Shown here in pieces: positions 44,192-54,953 of a stretch of 64,000 bases of DNA (its first letter is position 1; each line of letters starts with the position of its first letter). The stretch covers positions 17,479,303 through 17,543,302 of the forward strand of contig OU342814.1 in assembly GCA_910591455.2 (NCBI GenBank). The letters run 5' to 3'. The notes under the pieces were generated by a model. It did no database searches, had not been told where the DNA came from, and worked only from the letters and a program-made list of their open reading frames with translations. This DNA is from Pholis gunnellus. Lineage: Eukaryota; Chordata; Actinopteri; Perciformes; Pholidae. A program made the translations under genes and the position numbers.

Positions 44192-45580
44192 CTTCTTCCC
44201 ACAGACCCACAGCCAGAAACTGCCTGATGTCTCCCTTGTTGCTGCTGAGCAGGAACACACTGCTTCCCCCCATCAGCAGCGGAGACCCAGAGTCATCTCA
44301 CTCGGTGCAGCAGTGCAAACCTGCACAGGTGAACCTGTTACAGCACCTGAGCAGACACACAGATCAGAGGAAGCTTAGAAACAATTATATTGTAGCTTCT
44401 ATTAAATACATAAGTCATTTTTTGAAAGCACCTGTGAGCAACTGTTTAAAAGACGGTGTATTTGTCCGTTATTTCCGTCCGACCAGCGTCACAGAGGCCC
44501 GTCCAGCCGCGCCCACAGTGCTATAAATGACGAAGCTGGCAGCTTAATGCCGAGGGATCGTCACCACCTGCTGGACGTCTTCTCTCGGCCCAACACCACT
44601 CACACATACAGGGTGAGACGCTCTTTATCGTCACACATCACACGTCCTGCATACACATACGGCGTATTATCACAGGTGGCAGAGGTCAATGATTCTGTGT
44701 ATCTCTCTGGAGAGAGGTTTTCTTTTTTTTAACCCATTAGGTTTAGGTCTTAAAAGTAATGAGTTGGCAAATGTGGCGATGTTTGAGTATAGGAGACCGT
44801 GTGTTTGACCCCTGTTTTTCTTTTTTTTTTCAGTCCGACACTCCTTACCGTCGTTCCTTCACAGTGTTGGACAACATCGGGCAGGGGCGGCCGGGCAGAG
44901 CCTCCGTAGCCACAGGTCAGAAATGCAACTTCAATCGTTGCATATGAAAACATAAAAATGCTCCTGGAAAAGGGATGTGGTATACCACGAACATTGGCTC
45001 CCAAATATATATATTTTATATATAAATATAAATCTATAAATGTCTATCCCTTGGTTGGGAATCACTGATACTGTACACTGAGACCCTTACTTTTCATTTG
45101 CCTGTTTTAGGGTTACTTCATGTTTTGCCTGTACTTGTACTGCACATACCCAGATATGGATCTCGTAGCACATCAGTTATTCACTTACGCATTAATTGAT
45201 TTATTCATTCATTCCACCAGACTCTCTTGGTATCGGTGTGACGGGCATCAGTCTGGGCATCAGCAGCTCCTCTTTCTTGGACGCGTTTCCCCACCACCCC
45301 TTGGGACACTCGCCCATCAAAGACGAAGAGGAGCCAGACCCACAAGCCCCCGTCCCAGGTCAGTGGATTGAAGCACTGATGACGCTCTTCCAGACTGAAT
45401 GAAAGAGGCTGCAGCGGCTGGCTTCAAGTGAGATGTACCTGCTGGTAGGATGATTTAAGTCCGTATCTTTATTATTTGTCCTTCTTCTTTCCCACAGCGA
45501 CACCAGTGCCTGTGTCAGCCCCACCTCGGTCTTACACCAGAGGAAGCATCTCGACCAGGGCCGGCAGACCTGGCTTGTAG
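38520..45580 (+). CDS. fam149b1: FAM149B1 family protein
   Basis: Sixteen exons: 38520-38566, 39001-39117, 39628-39772, 40469-40617, 40739-40879, 41272-41418, 41517-41698, 41808-41950, 42594-42662, 43182-43294, 43618-43842, 44205-44328, 44487-44612, 44834-44915, 45221-45358, 45498-45580. Total 2031 nt, 676 aa; human is about 582. The start MISRYNRRPVSHKLE matches the human start pattern. The DUF3719 core is seen as FSWGYDEFDKAASRQVQQMF, DECQQWATRFPHLRILG and EEYLAFDSRDL. Later blocks shared with human are ARRRNPPPRTLLPL, LLSRNTLLPPIS and FSRPNTTHTY. Human FAM149B1 is a ciliary protein linked to Joubert syndrome. The acceptor of exon 41272-41418 is weak but is the only one that keeps frame. 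Exon 42594-42662 encodes a Lys/Arg-rich segment. Confidence 0.94.
42305..42592 (+). repeat. Pyrimidine-rich tract before fam149b1 exon 9
   Basis: Nearly 290 nt of C/T-rich intron, mostly TTTC and TCCTT words, leads to the TTTTTAAAG acceptor of exon 42594-42662. The ORFs across it encode Phe/Leu/Ser-rich peptides and are not real. It would bind polypyrimidine-tract proteins in the transcript (inference). Confidence 0.8.
43866..43955 (-). mobile_element. Dispersed repeat fragment (GAAGCTGGAGCCAGGAGAC type)
   Basis: On the minus strand it contains TGAAGCTGGAGCCAGGAGAC, then TTGCTTAGCTTAGCATAAAG and AGCGGGGAGAAACAGCTAGC, a phrase I recall as widespread in percomorph genomes. A related copy is at 58757-59192. 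It lies in a fam149b1 intron. Confidence 0.65.
44163..44191 (+). repeat. (TG)n tract beside the fam149b1 exon-12 3' splice site
   Basis: About 14 TG units on the sense strand, followed by TCTTCTTCCCACAG and exon 44205-44328. This TG-then-pyrimidine arrangement recalls the variable tract before CFTR exon 9. Confidence 0.93.
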
Positions 45581-46591
45581 TTCGCCTCCAAACCCTTCAG
45601 CCATTCAATCTTTATTCACTCCAACAAAGTGCAGCATCTGTGCCCCCTTCTTTTGTTTTTTTTACAGAAGTAGCAGGTTTTTTTTTTTTTTCATATTATG
45701 CTGCTTTTGGTTAAGTTTTAGTTTGAGGGCCTATTTTTGTATTTCACAAATCAGCTCACGTGGCTGCCAAACACACAGTAACTCCGTCGTCGTGTACAGC
45801 ACGAGCTGTATGTGTGGACATTTGTACTTTGTATGTGTATATATATCTATTTATATGTGAATGTACAGTATATTATCCTCCGGTGTGTTGTTGTGCTGGT
45901 AAATGACTATGCAGGGAATAACACATCCACCCAGACGAGGATGAAAAGCACTTTCTTTCCTCTCTGATGCTACATCAGAGTTCGGTACTGTATCTTTTAT
46001 AAGGACTCACTTTAAAATCATATTAATCAGAATATGGTGGCTGAACATCTCTGGAGCCCACGTGCTTTAACATTTACACCTCAAGATAAATGTAGGAATA
46101 GAAGAACCTGTAAATAACTAATTCATCATGTCTGTACAAATGACTATATTTGAGGTACATTTTGCTTATTACCTGAGCAAAGCCATGTGGGGATGCTTTG
46201 ACAGGGGACATCAGGGTAGTTTTCCTTTCATTCGTTAATAAAATAATATATCAGACAGCCATGTGACACAGGTGACAAAGCTTGAAAATCAGAGCTCATC
46301 TTCGATGCATTTTCTTTTGTACAAAAAATATTAAAAACCGGAGTACTGACAAAGTATATAAATGAGTTTATTCATTTTTTTATTAAGACTTTGACACAAA
46401 AAAAAAGACAAGAAATAAAAGATGTATTTACATTTTGAGAATCGTCACATGAAAAGCTTGTGAGGCCGACAAAGAACACACAAGGCAGCAGCTCATACAT
46501 CGAATGCGCTTATTAATCTCAACGTTTTTTTTTTAACAAGTGCCACTATTTATATACATTGTATCTGCTATAACCAGAGCCTCAACACTTC
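45581..46591. other. Convergent 3' UTR interval, fam149b1 and dnajc9
   Basis: fam149b1 has AATAAA near 46238 and ATTAAA at 46329-46334. dnajc9 has minus-strand AATAAA at 46367-46372 and another near 46380. The mature 3' ends of the two genes probably abut or overlap by a few tens of bases around 46340-46350. No coding exon was recognised. Confidence 0.55.
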
Positions 46592-48315
46592 TCACTTTTT
46601 CCCTCTTTTTCCTTTTTGGGGCCCACTTTTTTTGGAGTATTTTGCTTCCAGGTCAGAGAGGAAACCGTTGAAATTCTGCTCTCTGGACTTCTGCTTTTGC
46701 TGGAAAATAAGAATGAAAAAGATGATTTTTTTTAGAGAGGGAAACACAAACAACTCGCCGAACAACTTCATACGTGTGCATTCGTTACCTTAAGCATCAT
46801 GACAAGACTGTCATCCTCATCACCGAGCCCCATCTCTTTCTGCATTTCTTCTGCTTCCTGTCGCTCCCTATTGGCCTGGAAGGTTAATTGCAATCAACAT
46901 TAGGGACATTTTGACATACGTAGAAAAGTATAAACGGTGAGAGAATATCTAGAAAAACCAATATGAGCCGTGAGGATTTCGTGGCTTCAACCCCAAACAC
47001 ATTGCTCACCCTCTTCCTGCGAGCCCTCTTCTTCTTGTCGCTCTCCTTCGTAAACGCCGGAAACGCGGTGACTTCTCCGCCCTCGATGGCAGCCTGGATG
47101 ATGCCGCAGAGCCTGGGCTCATCTTCCTGGGAGCAGCACATTGCCGAAGCCGTGATGGCGTCCATGTTCCCCTGGTGCTGCACGTACAGCTGGATCACAT
47201 CCTGCCGCTCCTCTTCAGAGCCCTTATATTTAGTCTCAAACTCAAGGATGTCCTGCACCGTAATCTGGGAGAAGGATGCAGAGAGAAAAGCACGTGTGAC
47301 AGCTGTATGTAATAATCCACCATTATCCCTGGGTACATTCATGTTGAAGGATTGTATCGGTTGTACCATGGCAGGTGCCGTGACACCACATTGATCTACT
47401 GTACATCATTTAAAATACAATTCCTGGAATACAAGTGACTCCCTCCGGGTGTCACATCATTGCACGTATCTAACACAAAGACTCATTAAGTCACGTTTAT
47501 AACAAAGTAAACACCCGCCGTGCTCCGTTACCTTGGGGAAGAGCAGTCTCCAGTAGTCCTCCCAGCAGCGGTCTTGACTCAGGACATCAGACTCTTCATC
47601 TACCGTCCCCTGCTCATCGTACACAGCTCTCTGCTCCTTGTCGCTCAGCACCGCATACAGCTGTCCCAACACCTGGAGGGGGAAAGGGCGAGATGCACAG
47701 ATTTACACACACATCTGCAGGCCTCAACAAAAAGAATGGTATGTAACCATAATAATGTAGTGACCTATGTGTGTATATATTTGATCTATATTGTATAAAG
47801 GTGATATGACAGAACAGTATGGGACATGGGAAATTCCTCAATAGTCTGATTTAGCCAATTGTGGGCAATTAATTAATGAGCAGGTATTTTTTTTACCTGA
47901 CAATATTGGATTAACAGGATTGTCAATGCTATGTAGTACAATCTGTCAGGTATTTAATTAACTGGACAATTAAAACAATCCAAATACACTTGCATGTGAT
48001 TATCTGATCTATACAGTTTGGGTAAACTGTAGTAAATAGAGTTCACTCACTGTTGTACTTAGCTAGCTGTGTTAGCTTACAGTAGCTCGTTAAGCTAGCT
48101 TGTGTTCATCGTGTGTCTAACAGCCTCAAACGAGAGTTCACCTGGAATTTCTCCGTGGCCAGCGGGTCTTCCGGAGCCCGGTCCGGGTGGACTTTCAGCG
48201 ACACTTTGTAGTAGCTCCTCCGTACCTCAGTCTCGGTCGCGTCTTTGTTGACGGCCAGCACCTCGTACAGGTTCGAGGTCTTGAAGAGCTCGTGGCAGCG
48301 CTCGAGCAAACCCAT
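46592..48315 (-). CDS. dnajc9: DnaJ homologue subfamily C member 9
   Basis: Five exons (minus): 48142-48315, 47532-47672, 47010-47264, 46789-46875, 46592-46699, total 765 nt, 254 aa (human 260). It starts MGLLERCHELFKTSNLYEVL. The J domain spans about residues 15-82 with the catalytic HPD in KVSLKVHPDRAPEDP, and continues YAVLSDKEQRAVYDEQGTVD. The helical middle part (DILEFETKYKGSEEERQDV, QHQGNMDAITASAMC, IIQAAIEGGEV) leads to a basic tail ending KSGPQKGKRGKK. DNAJC9 is a known co-chaperone for histone H3-H4 that recruits HSP70. Upstream in-frame codons exist, but the MGLLERC start matches the family. It is convergent with fam149b1. Confidence 0.97.
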
Positions 48316-48433
48316 CCCAACAGCTTTGACCGTTAATCCGGTAAAGTATTTATTTCTAAAGTTTAGTTGTGTGGCTAAATATCCAGAATAAGTAAGGTGT
48401 CTTCCCCTGCTTTCCCTTTGTTGGTGATATCTA

Positions 48434-48441
48434 TTTCGCGC
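48434..48441 (+). promoter_or_regulatory. dnajc9: E2F-type site in the dnajc9 promoter
   Basis: The sequence TTTCGCGC fits the E2F consensus TTTSSCGC and lies about 120 bp upstream of the dnajc9 ATG. An inverted CCAAT box (ATTGG, 48508-48512) and a CRE-like TGACGTAA (48482-48489) are just upstream. The combination is typical of S-phase genes and fits a histone chaperone. It is unproven here. Confidence 0.5.
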
Positions 48442-48544
48442 GCTGGCCTGTCGCGTACTTCCGTGCGTCCCGGCGACGTGCTGACGTAACAAGAATAAAC
48501 GCCTCTTATTGGTTCCCATTATCGATGTCGTCAGACTACGTAAT

Positions 48545-49140
48545 AATATATATATATAATACAATATTTCGTCTTTTACCTTTTCGTACCTTCTTTTAGA
48601 TATTATTTAAACGTATATAAACACCGTGTTGATTTTTTGTGGCGCCAATATCTTTACTGTTTATGTTTATGTTGATTTGATGGAGTTATACTAAATTACA
48701 CGAAATGTGATCAGTCCATTAAAACTCATCTATCACGTGTCAAATGGTTCAACAAAGCCTGGCTTAAATATGAAATCTCCTCTTGACTGGTAATAATGAA
48801 TGAATTAAACCTTGTTTTATTTAACTACATTGATCCTAAATGCATGATTAACTGAGCGTGACATATACTCTTCACTGACACACTTTACTCACTTAAAGTA
48901 TCAGAATTATACTGCTAAAGTAGTGTAAATATGTCTATGGTAATATTTGATTTTTCTTTTGCAGCCTAGGGTTGCTTGGTAAATATAAATAAGGATACTT
49001 GACAGCAAAAAGACAGTTTTGTCTTTAAGAAAGATGCAGGGTTCAAGCAACAGAGCATGCAGTATTTAAGTTACCCTGTGATATATTTTACAACCTGGGT
49101 CTTTCCAATGCAACCCCATGTTACCAAAATAAACACATGT
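48545..49140. other. Spacer between dnajc9 promoter and the ndnf-like 3' end
   Basis: AT-rich DNA with a short TA stretch at 48546-48558 and no recognisable coding sequence. The ndnf-like transcript probably ends near its left-most minus-strand signal, ATTAAA at about 49154, or the AATAAA at about 49323. Confidence 0.45.
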
Positions 49141-49998
49141 AATCGATACAAAAAATGAATTTAATGTCACATATTAATATGGCACCGAGCTGCACAAGGC
49201 TTCATCTACTACAGTAAAAGAGAAAGCTATCTGAAAACAATTTGGTAGCAAAGGAAAACTGATTTGACAGTCCAGTTTCCATACATGCATCACTCAGTCA
49301 AGAACGTACAGATACCCTAGTATTTATTGGTGCGTTTGAAGCAGCATAAGAATACATCAAAGACAATGAGGCAAGTCACTAAGTATTTTCTCACTGCTTC
49401 ATGCGAAAGCAGAACACAAAGATACACACTGACTTTGAACTAAGCATCTGTAGATTGCGCCCATCTGTGTTTATAAGCCTGTACAATATGCAGCACTGGA
49501 GATATACACTGCAAAAGCCCCCCTCCCCCCCCCCGCCCCGCCCGCCCCGTTCTCAGATGTTATCCAATTATTGCCCCATCTGTTTCTGTTGCATATTTGG
49601 CACAGTCTCTGTTGTTGTTTTTGTATTGACTTTTTTCTTGTCATCACAAACTCTCTGTTCTTTGTACTCTGACACAGAAATAAGCACTTGGACAACTGGC
49701 ACATCATCATCAGGATCAACAATGAAAAACAAAATAAAGCACAAGAGCTGTATTGTACATGTTATGAACGTCTGCTGGTGTGCAAATCCTACTCATATGC
49801 TTCCCATCCGCTCGCGAGTGGAGTTTGAACAAAAAATCATTGCTCCTCCTGGGGGAATATGTCCTTGTTATGGTAACAGTCTCTCCACAACAGTCAAATG
49901 GCTTCGTTCGCTTGGTCAAGCTTTTTCAGCATGTCCATGGCCGATGCATTTCCCCCTAAACTGGGACAGTCTAAAAACCTCCTGTGGGGGGCGGCAAC

Positions 49999-52900
49999 TC
50001 AGCATTCCTTCCTGGTCTTCACCATCTTACTGGCGTACTTGATCGGGATCCCCCAGCGTCTCATTAGATAGACATCAAACACATAGGCCATCCCTGGCTC
50101 CAGGCCCCCGATCACAGCTGTAGTGACGGCCCGCCGAGGATTCAGCTCCTGGAAATACTTGCAGAGAACCCTCTCGGTGTCAGAGCGGGACTCTGGTCCC
50201 AGACAGGGCGCAGTCAGAGCTGACGCTCCCCCTGCCTCAGCTTCACGCTCCCCCAGCTTTCTGCGGTACACGCAGTACAGACTTCTTTCTTCTGTGCCCA
50301 TCCACGCCAGGGTGACACTGTTGCAACCGCGCAACCGGTTGAAGGATTTGATCTGCAAGGTGGAGGGCAGAGATGGGACCCCTCTGCGGTGGTACGCTGA
50401 GGAGGTCTGCATTTTGACCGAGGCCATCAGACCTCCTGGTAGAGCCGGGTCTGTGGTCGTTCCTTCTCTCTCCAAGTGGATGAGATAGGACGGACTTCCC
50501 TGGAGCCAAATGTGCACTAAATCTCCCCCCACGGGCTGTGAGGTCAAAACCTGGCCTTTACTGGACACGGTGGCCTTGACCTTTTCACCTCCGCCGCAGC
50601 TCTGCAAGGTGAGGAGGCCACTCTGCTGCGAGGCGCGAGGACGGAAACTGAAGAACTGCTCTGAGTGGGACTCTCTGTCGCGGAAGGTCACCCACCTCAG
50701 CTCCCCTTCTCTCAGAGCGACGACAGCCGCCCGGGCCTCCTCGTGCGTCCGAGCAAGCGTCCCCTTGTAGGCCGCGCTGGTCCCGTTCAGCCTGTCGATC
50801 ACAAAGACGTCAAAGTAATAGCGGGTGTCAGGCAGGAGCTCGGAGACGGTGCAAACGCTCTCTGTCCCCTGACACGCACACTGGAGATCAGCATATTCAT
50901 CGGCGAGGGAGGAAGGTGGACTCTGGGGTTCAGGATAGGAGTCCCACTGCTGCCACCACCACTCTTTCAGAATCGGCCACACTGTCACTCTCCTCCTCTT
51001 CTCCGTCTGTTCTTCTTTCTGTTCTTTCTTCTTCCCCGTGCCCTCTTGCGCGGCACAAAGACTGGGGTAGTTTCGCTGAGAGTTGACAAGGACACAGTAG
51101 TCGTAGCTTTTCTGCGTCTGCGGGAGGCTGGTTACGGAGGCACTGGGCGCCCAGCTGAGGGTGACGCTGGTCATGCCTACACCTAACGTGAGGACTCTGG
51201 GGTCAGCTGGGAGGAGAGGGAAGGCGCCTGAGGGCCCCAGGCCTTCATGGAGGTACACTGTAGCTCTGGTGTTCTGCTGTTTGGAGCGCAGCCTCAGGAT
51301 GTAGATGGAAGCCTGGGGAAAGGAAGGACCCCTGTAGGTGTTTACTGCATTGCCTGTGAAGCTGTGCATTTTCTGCTCAGTCCCAGGAGCTCGCCACCAC
51401 ACCTCGGGGATACTCTTTTTGGTGCTCCCTGAGAGGAAAGAGAGATAAAATGAAAACATGTTTTCTACACATCTAAATGATCAATGTGTTGTTGCTAATC
51501 GCTACTTCGTTTGGATGTTTGACCTTCACTGTGCATCTGATGAAGAAGTTTGATGTGTGAAGTGTGATGTGGAGACCTGTTGCCTCTGGTGCACATACAC
51601 TGAGAATGGACTTTTCATCGAAGTAGCAGATATACGGTATATTAACCAGTAAAAAAAATGGAGAAAGAATTGTGAATCATTGCAATCGTAATTGAACAGA
51701 CAAACCATAACTACAGAACTTCTCTCTCTGCTTTGTTTCCTGCTGTGTGAACACGGTTATACTTACAAGCACACACTGTATTTCACCTTTAAAATGATGC
51801 TGGCAGTTGCGTGACACATTAAGCACCGCAAATTGCAAAAAACAAGAACAACAAACAAAGCGCACCGAACCTGGCTGATATAAAGAAAACCCTAACACCT
51901 CATAAATGAACAAATACATAAATACAATGTCAAATGCCACTTCAAAACTGGTTGCCAATTTTTTCCATTCATACCTAAAGTCATTTTCATTTTGAAGTAC
52001 ACACTCTTCACTGGAACGACGCAAGCGTAAAAAAAACAACCCGTCACCACTCGTCTCCACTGTTCATCGCTTCTCGAGATGAGAAATTGCTTCTCAAATG
52101 AGACCAAATGTTACAGAATCAAAGTGAATAATTCAGGCTGGTGATGGGGACCCACGAACCCACTGTCTGAATGATTCATGTGTCATTTTATAACTTCACA
52201 ACGTTATTTCACCAAGTAGAGAAGCCTTTCTAGTTAACCTGGAAAAAGTGTTCATGGAACGCTTTGAGGTATATTTTCTTTTCCAGAAATCTGCTCCTAT
52301 TTAGCTTAGAAATGTGATTTCTTTGAGCACTTATTAGTTTTAAGCCTTTTTGTAATTCTCTTGCTCTATAGAATGTTTTAATTTCCTGAGTTTATTTGAT
52401 TTGTTTGGTTGGTTGGTTTGCGAAGCACAAAATATTTCATTGTTTATTCAATGTTTTATGCGATTGTGAAATCCAAATCCAAAGCTTTATATAACATTTG
52501 TGTCAGTGGGACAATCAGATATGATCACACTCACTGTATCTGTCGTTGTTAGAGATAGCGGTTGGCATTTAGAATAAATATTTAGCATTTATGGTGCTTT
52601 GAACTTAAACAAACTGGTACAATCTGCTGATAAGACGATAAGTAGAAAGTCTTATCTACCTGAGTAGTTGGGACAAAGAAATTTGGAGACAATCGCATGT
52701 TGAAAAATAAAGGCCTCAGCTGTGATGTGATTGGATGAAGGGAATCCGTTTATTGGTCTATAAATGTTATTACAGCGGTGGCAAATTGAAGCTATGACCT
52801 CCAGGCAGCAAACACGGGACTGATGAGCACTAAACCGATATAAGACCTTTAATAGTTTGATCATCGTATCTACTGTTCTACGACTTCTTCCAAATAGAAA

Positions 52901-54809
52901 ACTCTCTTCTACAAACACAAAGTAAAGTAAGATTAGAGTCTCTGCCCTCTGTTAAATCCCTATCTCTTATGATAACATCTATTTGATTGTCTTGGCTGAG
53001 CCTGATGCGGTGGTGATCTTCAGGCTAAAGCGGGTGTCTGGAGGTGCAGGTTGTGGTCTTACTGTTCACTCACACTGCAGGCTCTTGAGGGGTTTGTCCT
53101 TCAGGGTGCGGGCTGCCAAGCTCCATTCAATGGGGAGGTCACAGGGGCTGACAGTCACCGACATCGACGGGGCCTTCTTCTTCAGCGTGAAGTATAGCCT
53201 GGGGAGAAACACCGAAGATAACCGCAGAGAAGTTGTTTGATTCATCGCAGGGAATGTCAAAAAGATAACATCCTGCTTCGATTCAGCTGCGAGGTGATGG
53301 ATGAGAAGACAAGATATCGTTCCACTGCATACTGTGCAACGTTCTGTCATTTTGTTGGGTGATTTTGCAGATACGGGGGGCTGGTTAGCGTTTCTCTTTC
53401 TCCAAAAGCTTGAAAATGTCATCACGCCAGCTGTTGCCAGTCGCTGTCTTTCCATTTGCCTACATGCTGATCAGTCATTTGATAGCGGATCAGGAGAGGT
53501 GACCTGGGGATCAGACGATAAGGCCGCATTGACAGTTTCAGATGGATATCTGCCGGTTTGCTGTAACTATCTGGGATCGTGCTTTGCATAGAAACTATTG
53601 AGTCCCTTATTGTGATCAGATGTTATTGCGTGTTGGATTACAGATTTGCATTTTAGATGGCAGTTAAAGAACGTTTAACATTCCTGCTGTGGTGGTCGGG
53701 TCTTATTTTGATTCGAATAGTCATCGTTAACTCACGAGGCAATGTTGAACTGCTCTCCTCCACAGAGGACACCTGACTCAAACAGATATCTAACATGTCA
53801 TTTCTTCACAGCTAGTTACCTTTCATGAAATTAATAAGCAACTGCCCGGTTCTTTGTTTGTAAATATCAGTTGTCAGTCCTTACAAACATCATTATTTAT
53901 GATTCTGTGCAGATGGTGGTCGGTTTCCAAACAGATGTGCGACACCCATCATTCTCAAGGGCGCTCTGCGGCTTATTTAATAGAGTGATTACTGTCTGTA
54001 TCAGTGTTTTCCCTCCATTATTTGCCGTGTGGCTCTGCATCACTGCACCGGTGGACAGACTGCAGCACAAGGGGAGATGCATTTTTGCAATTTTTCAGCT
54101 CCCAGTTTCAGAAAGCAGGCGCTGGCACTGTTGTGTAGGGTTCAGGCCAAATGGGCTCCACTTCCTCTCCCTCTCGCTACAGTGGTGCTGGAATCAGCCA
54201 CCGTCTCCAATAAGGTGGTTGGTGGATGGCTGGTGACTTGTTATTGAAGTGGAAAGAAGGGCACATCTGATGTGCAGGCCTCAAGATTTATTCATAAGCC
54301 CTTAATGAACTGCAAACCAGGGAAAATCTTCACTTTTTATAACTGTTCTGGAGCCATTTAGTGCGGTCTTGAGGTTCAAAAACATCTTTGCTGTCAGTCA
54401 CAGCCAGTGGTGGACAGTAGATCCGTGTTTCAGAGGGAAAATGTTCTATGTTTTACTTTTTTAATTTGATAACTTACTTTGCAGATTCTGATTAATAGTA
54501 CAAAATATAATCAATAAATAAATTATGATGTATTAGGATAAGATAAGATACAAATGTATCAACATTGACAATTATCTGAACAGACTAGATCCAGCTAGAC
54601 CGCCTAGCTGCGTACTGCCTCTGTCCCTACCTGCGAGTGCGTCCTTTGGGGAGAGTAACAGAGGTGATCTTCCCCTCTGGGAACCACGTCGTCGGGCGAA
54701 GTGGCACCTCGTTCTCAGGTGCCAGGGCGGAGTGCACCTGGGGCCACGGAGAGCCACAAAACAGAGCCAAAGCTGCACCGAGACACCAGCACAGGGACAT
54801 GAGCGCCAT
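49999..54809 (-). CDS. ndnfl: NDNF-like secreted neurotrophic-factor family protein
   Basis: Three coding exons (minus): 54631-54809, 53074-53198, 49999-51428, total 1734 nt, 577 aa; human NDNF is 568. The start MALMSLCWCLGAALALFC gives a signal peptide; an upstream in-frame Met (54896) was rejected because it would bury it. NDNF landmarks are present: MSVTVSPCDLPIEWSL, the FN3-like blocks LGVGMTSVTLSWAPS and YDYCVLVN, TRYYFDVFVID, the second module LRGCNSVTLAWMGTEERS, and the C-terminal CLGPESRSDTERVLCKYF, AVTTAVIGGLEPG and KMVKTRKEC. NGTS is a potential N-glycosylation site. A Lys/Glu-rich insert (GKKKEQKEEQ) interrupts the first FN3 module. NDNF acts in neuronal migration and survival and in FGFR1 modulation; this paralogue's role is unknown. 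The symbol is tentative. Confidence 0.9.
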
Positions 54810-54918
54810 CGCTGCTTCTTGCTGTCTTGTTTCTTTCGCTCTTTGACTTTCCTCAGTCACCACGTCTTGGATATCTCTCCCGGGCTCTGACAACACATGG
54901 TGGAAAGGTCAAGGACAT

Positions 54919-54920
54919 CA

Positions 54921-54946
<26 letters not shown>
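54919..54946. repeat. (CA)n microsatellite upstream of the ndnf-like start exon
   Basis: About 14 CA units, some 25 bp upstream of the likely acceptor (GTTGTCAG, exon side from 54896) of the start-codon exon. Confidence 0.95.

Positions 54947-54953
<7 letters not shown>

Noticed and set aside
48106..48564. Extended dnajc9 start using an upstream in-frame Met
   Set aside because: The extra N-terminus is not family-like and runs through the E2F/CCAAT promoter sites; MGLLERC matches the known start.
49401..51186. Plus-strand ORFs of 213, 121 and 173 codons
   Set aside because: They lie antisense to the ndnf-like last exon or its 3' UTR and show no family similarity; shadow frames of a GC-richer exon.
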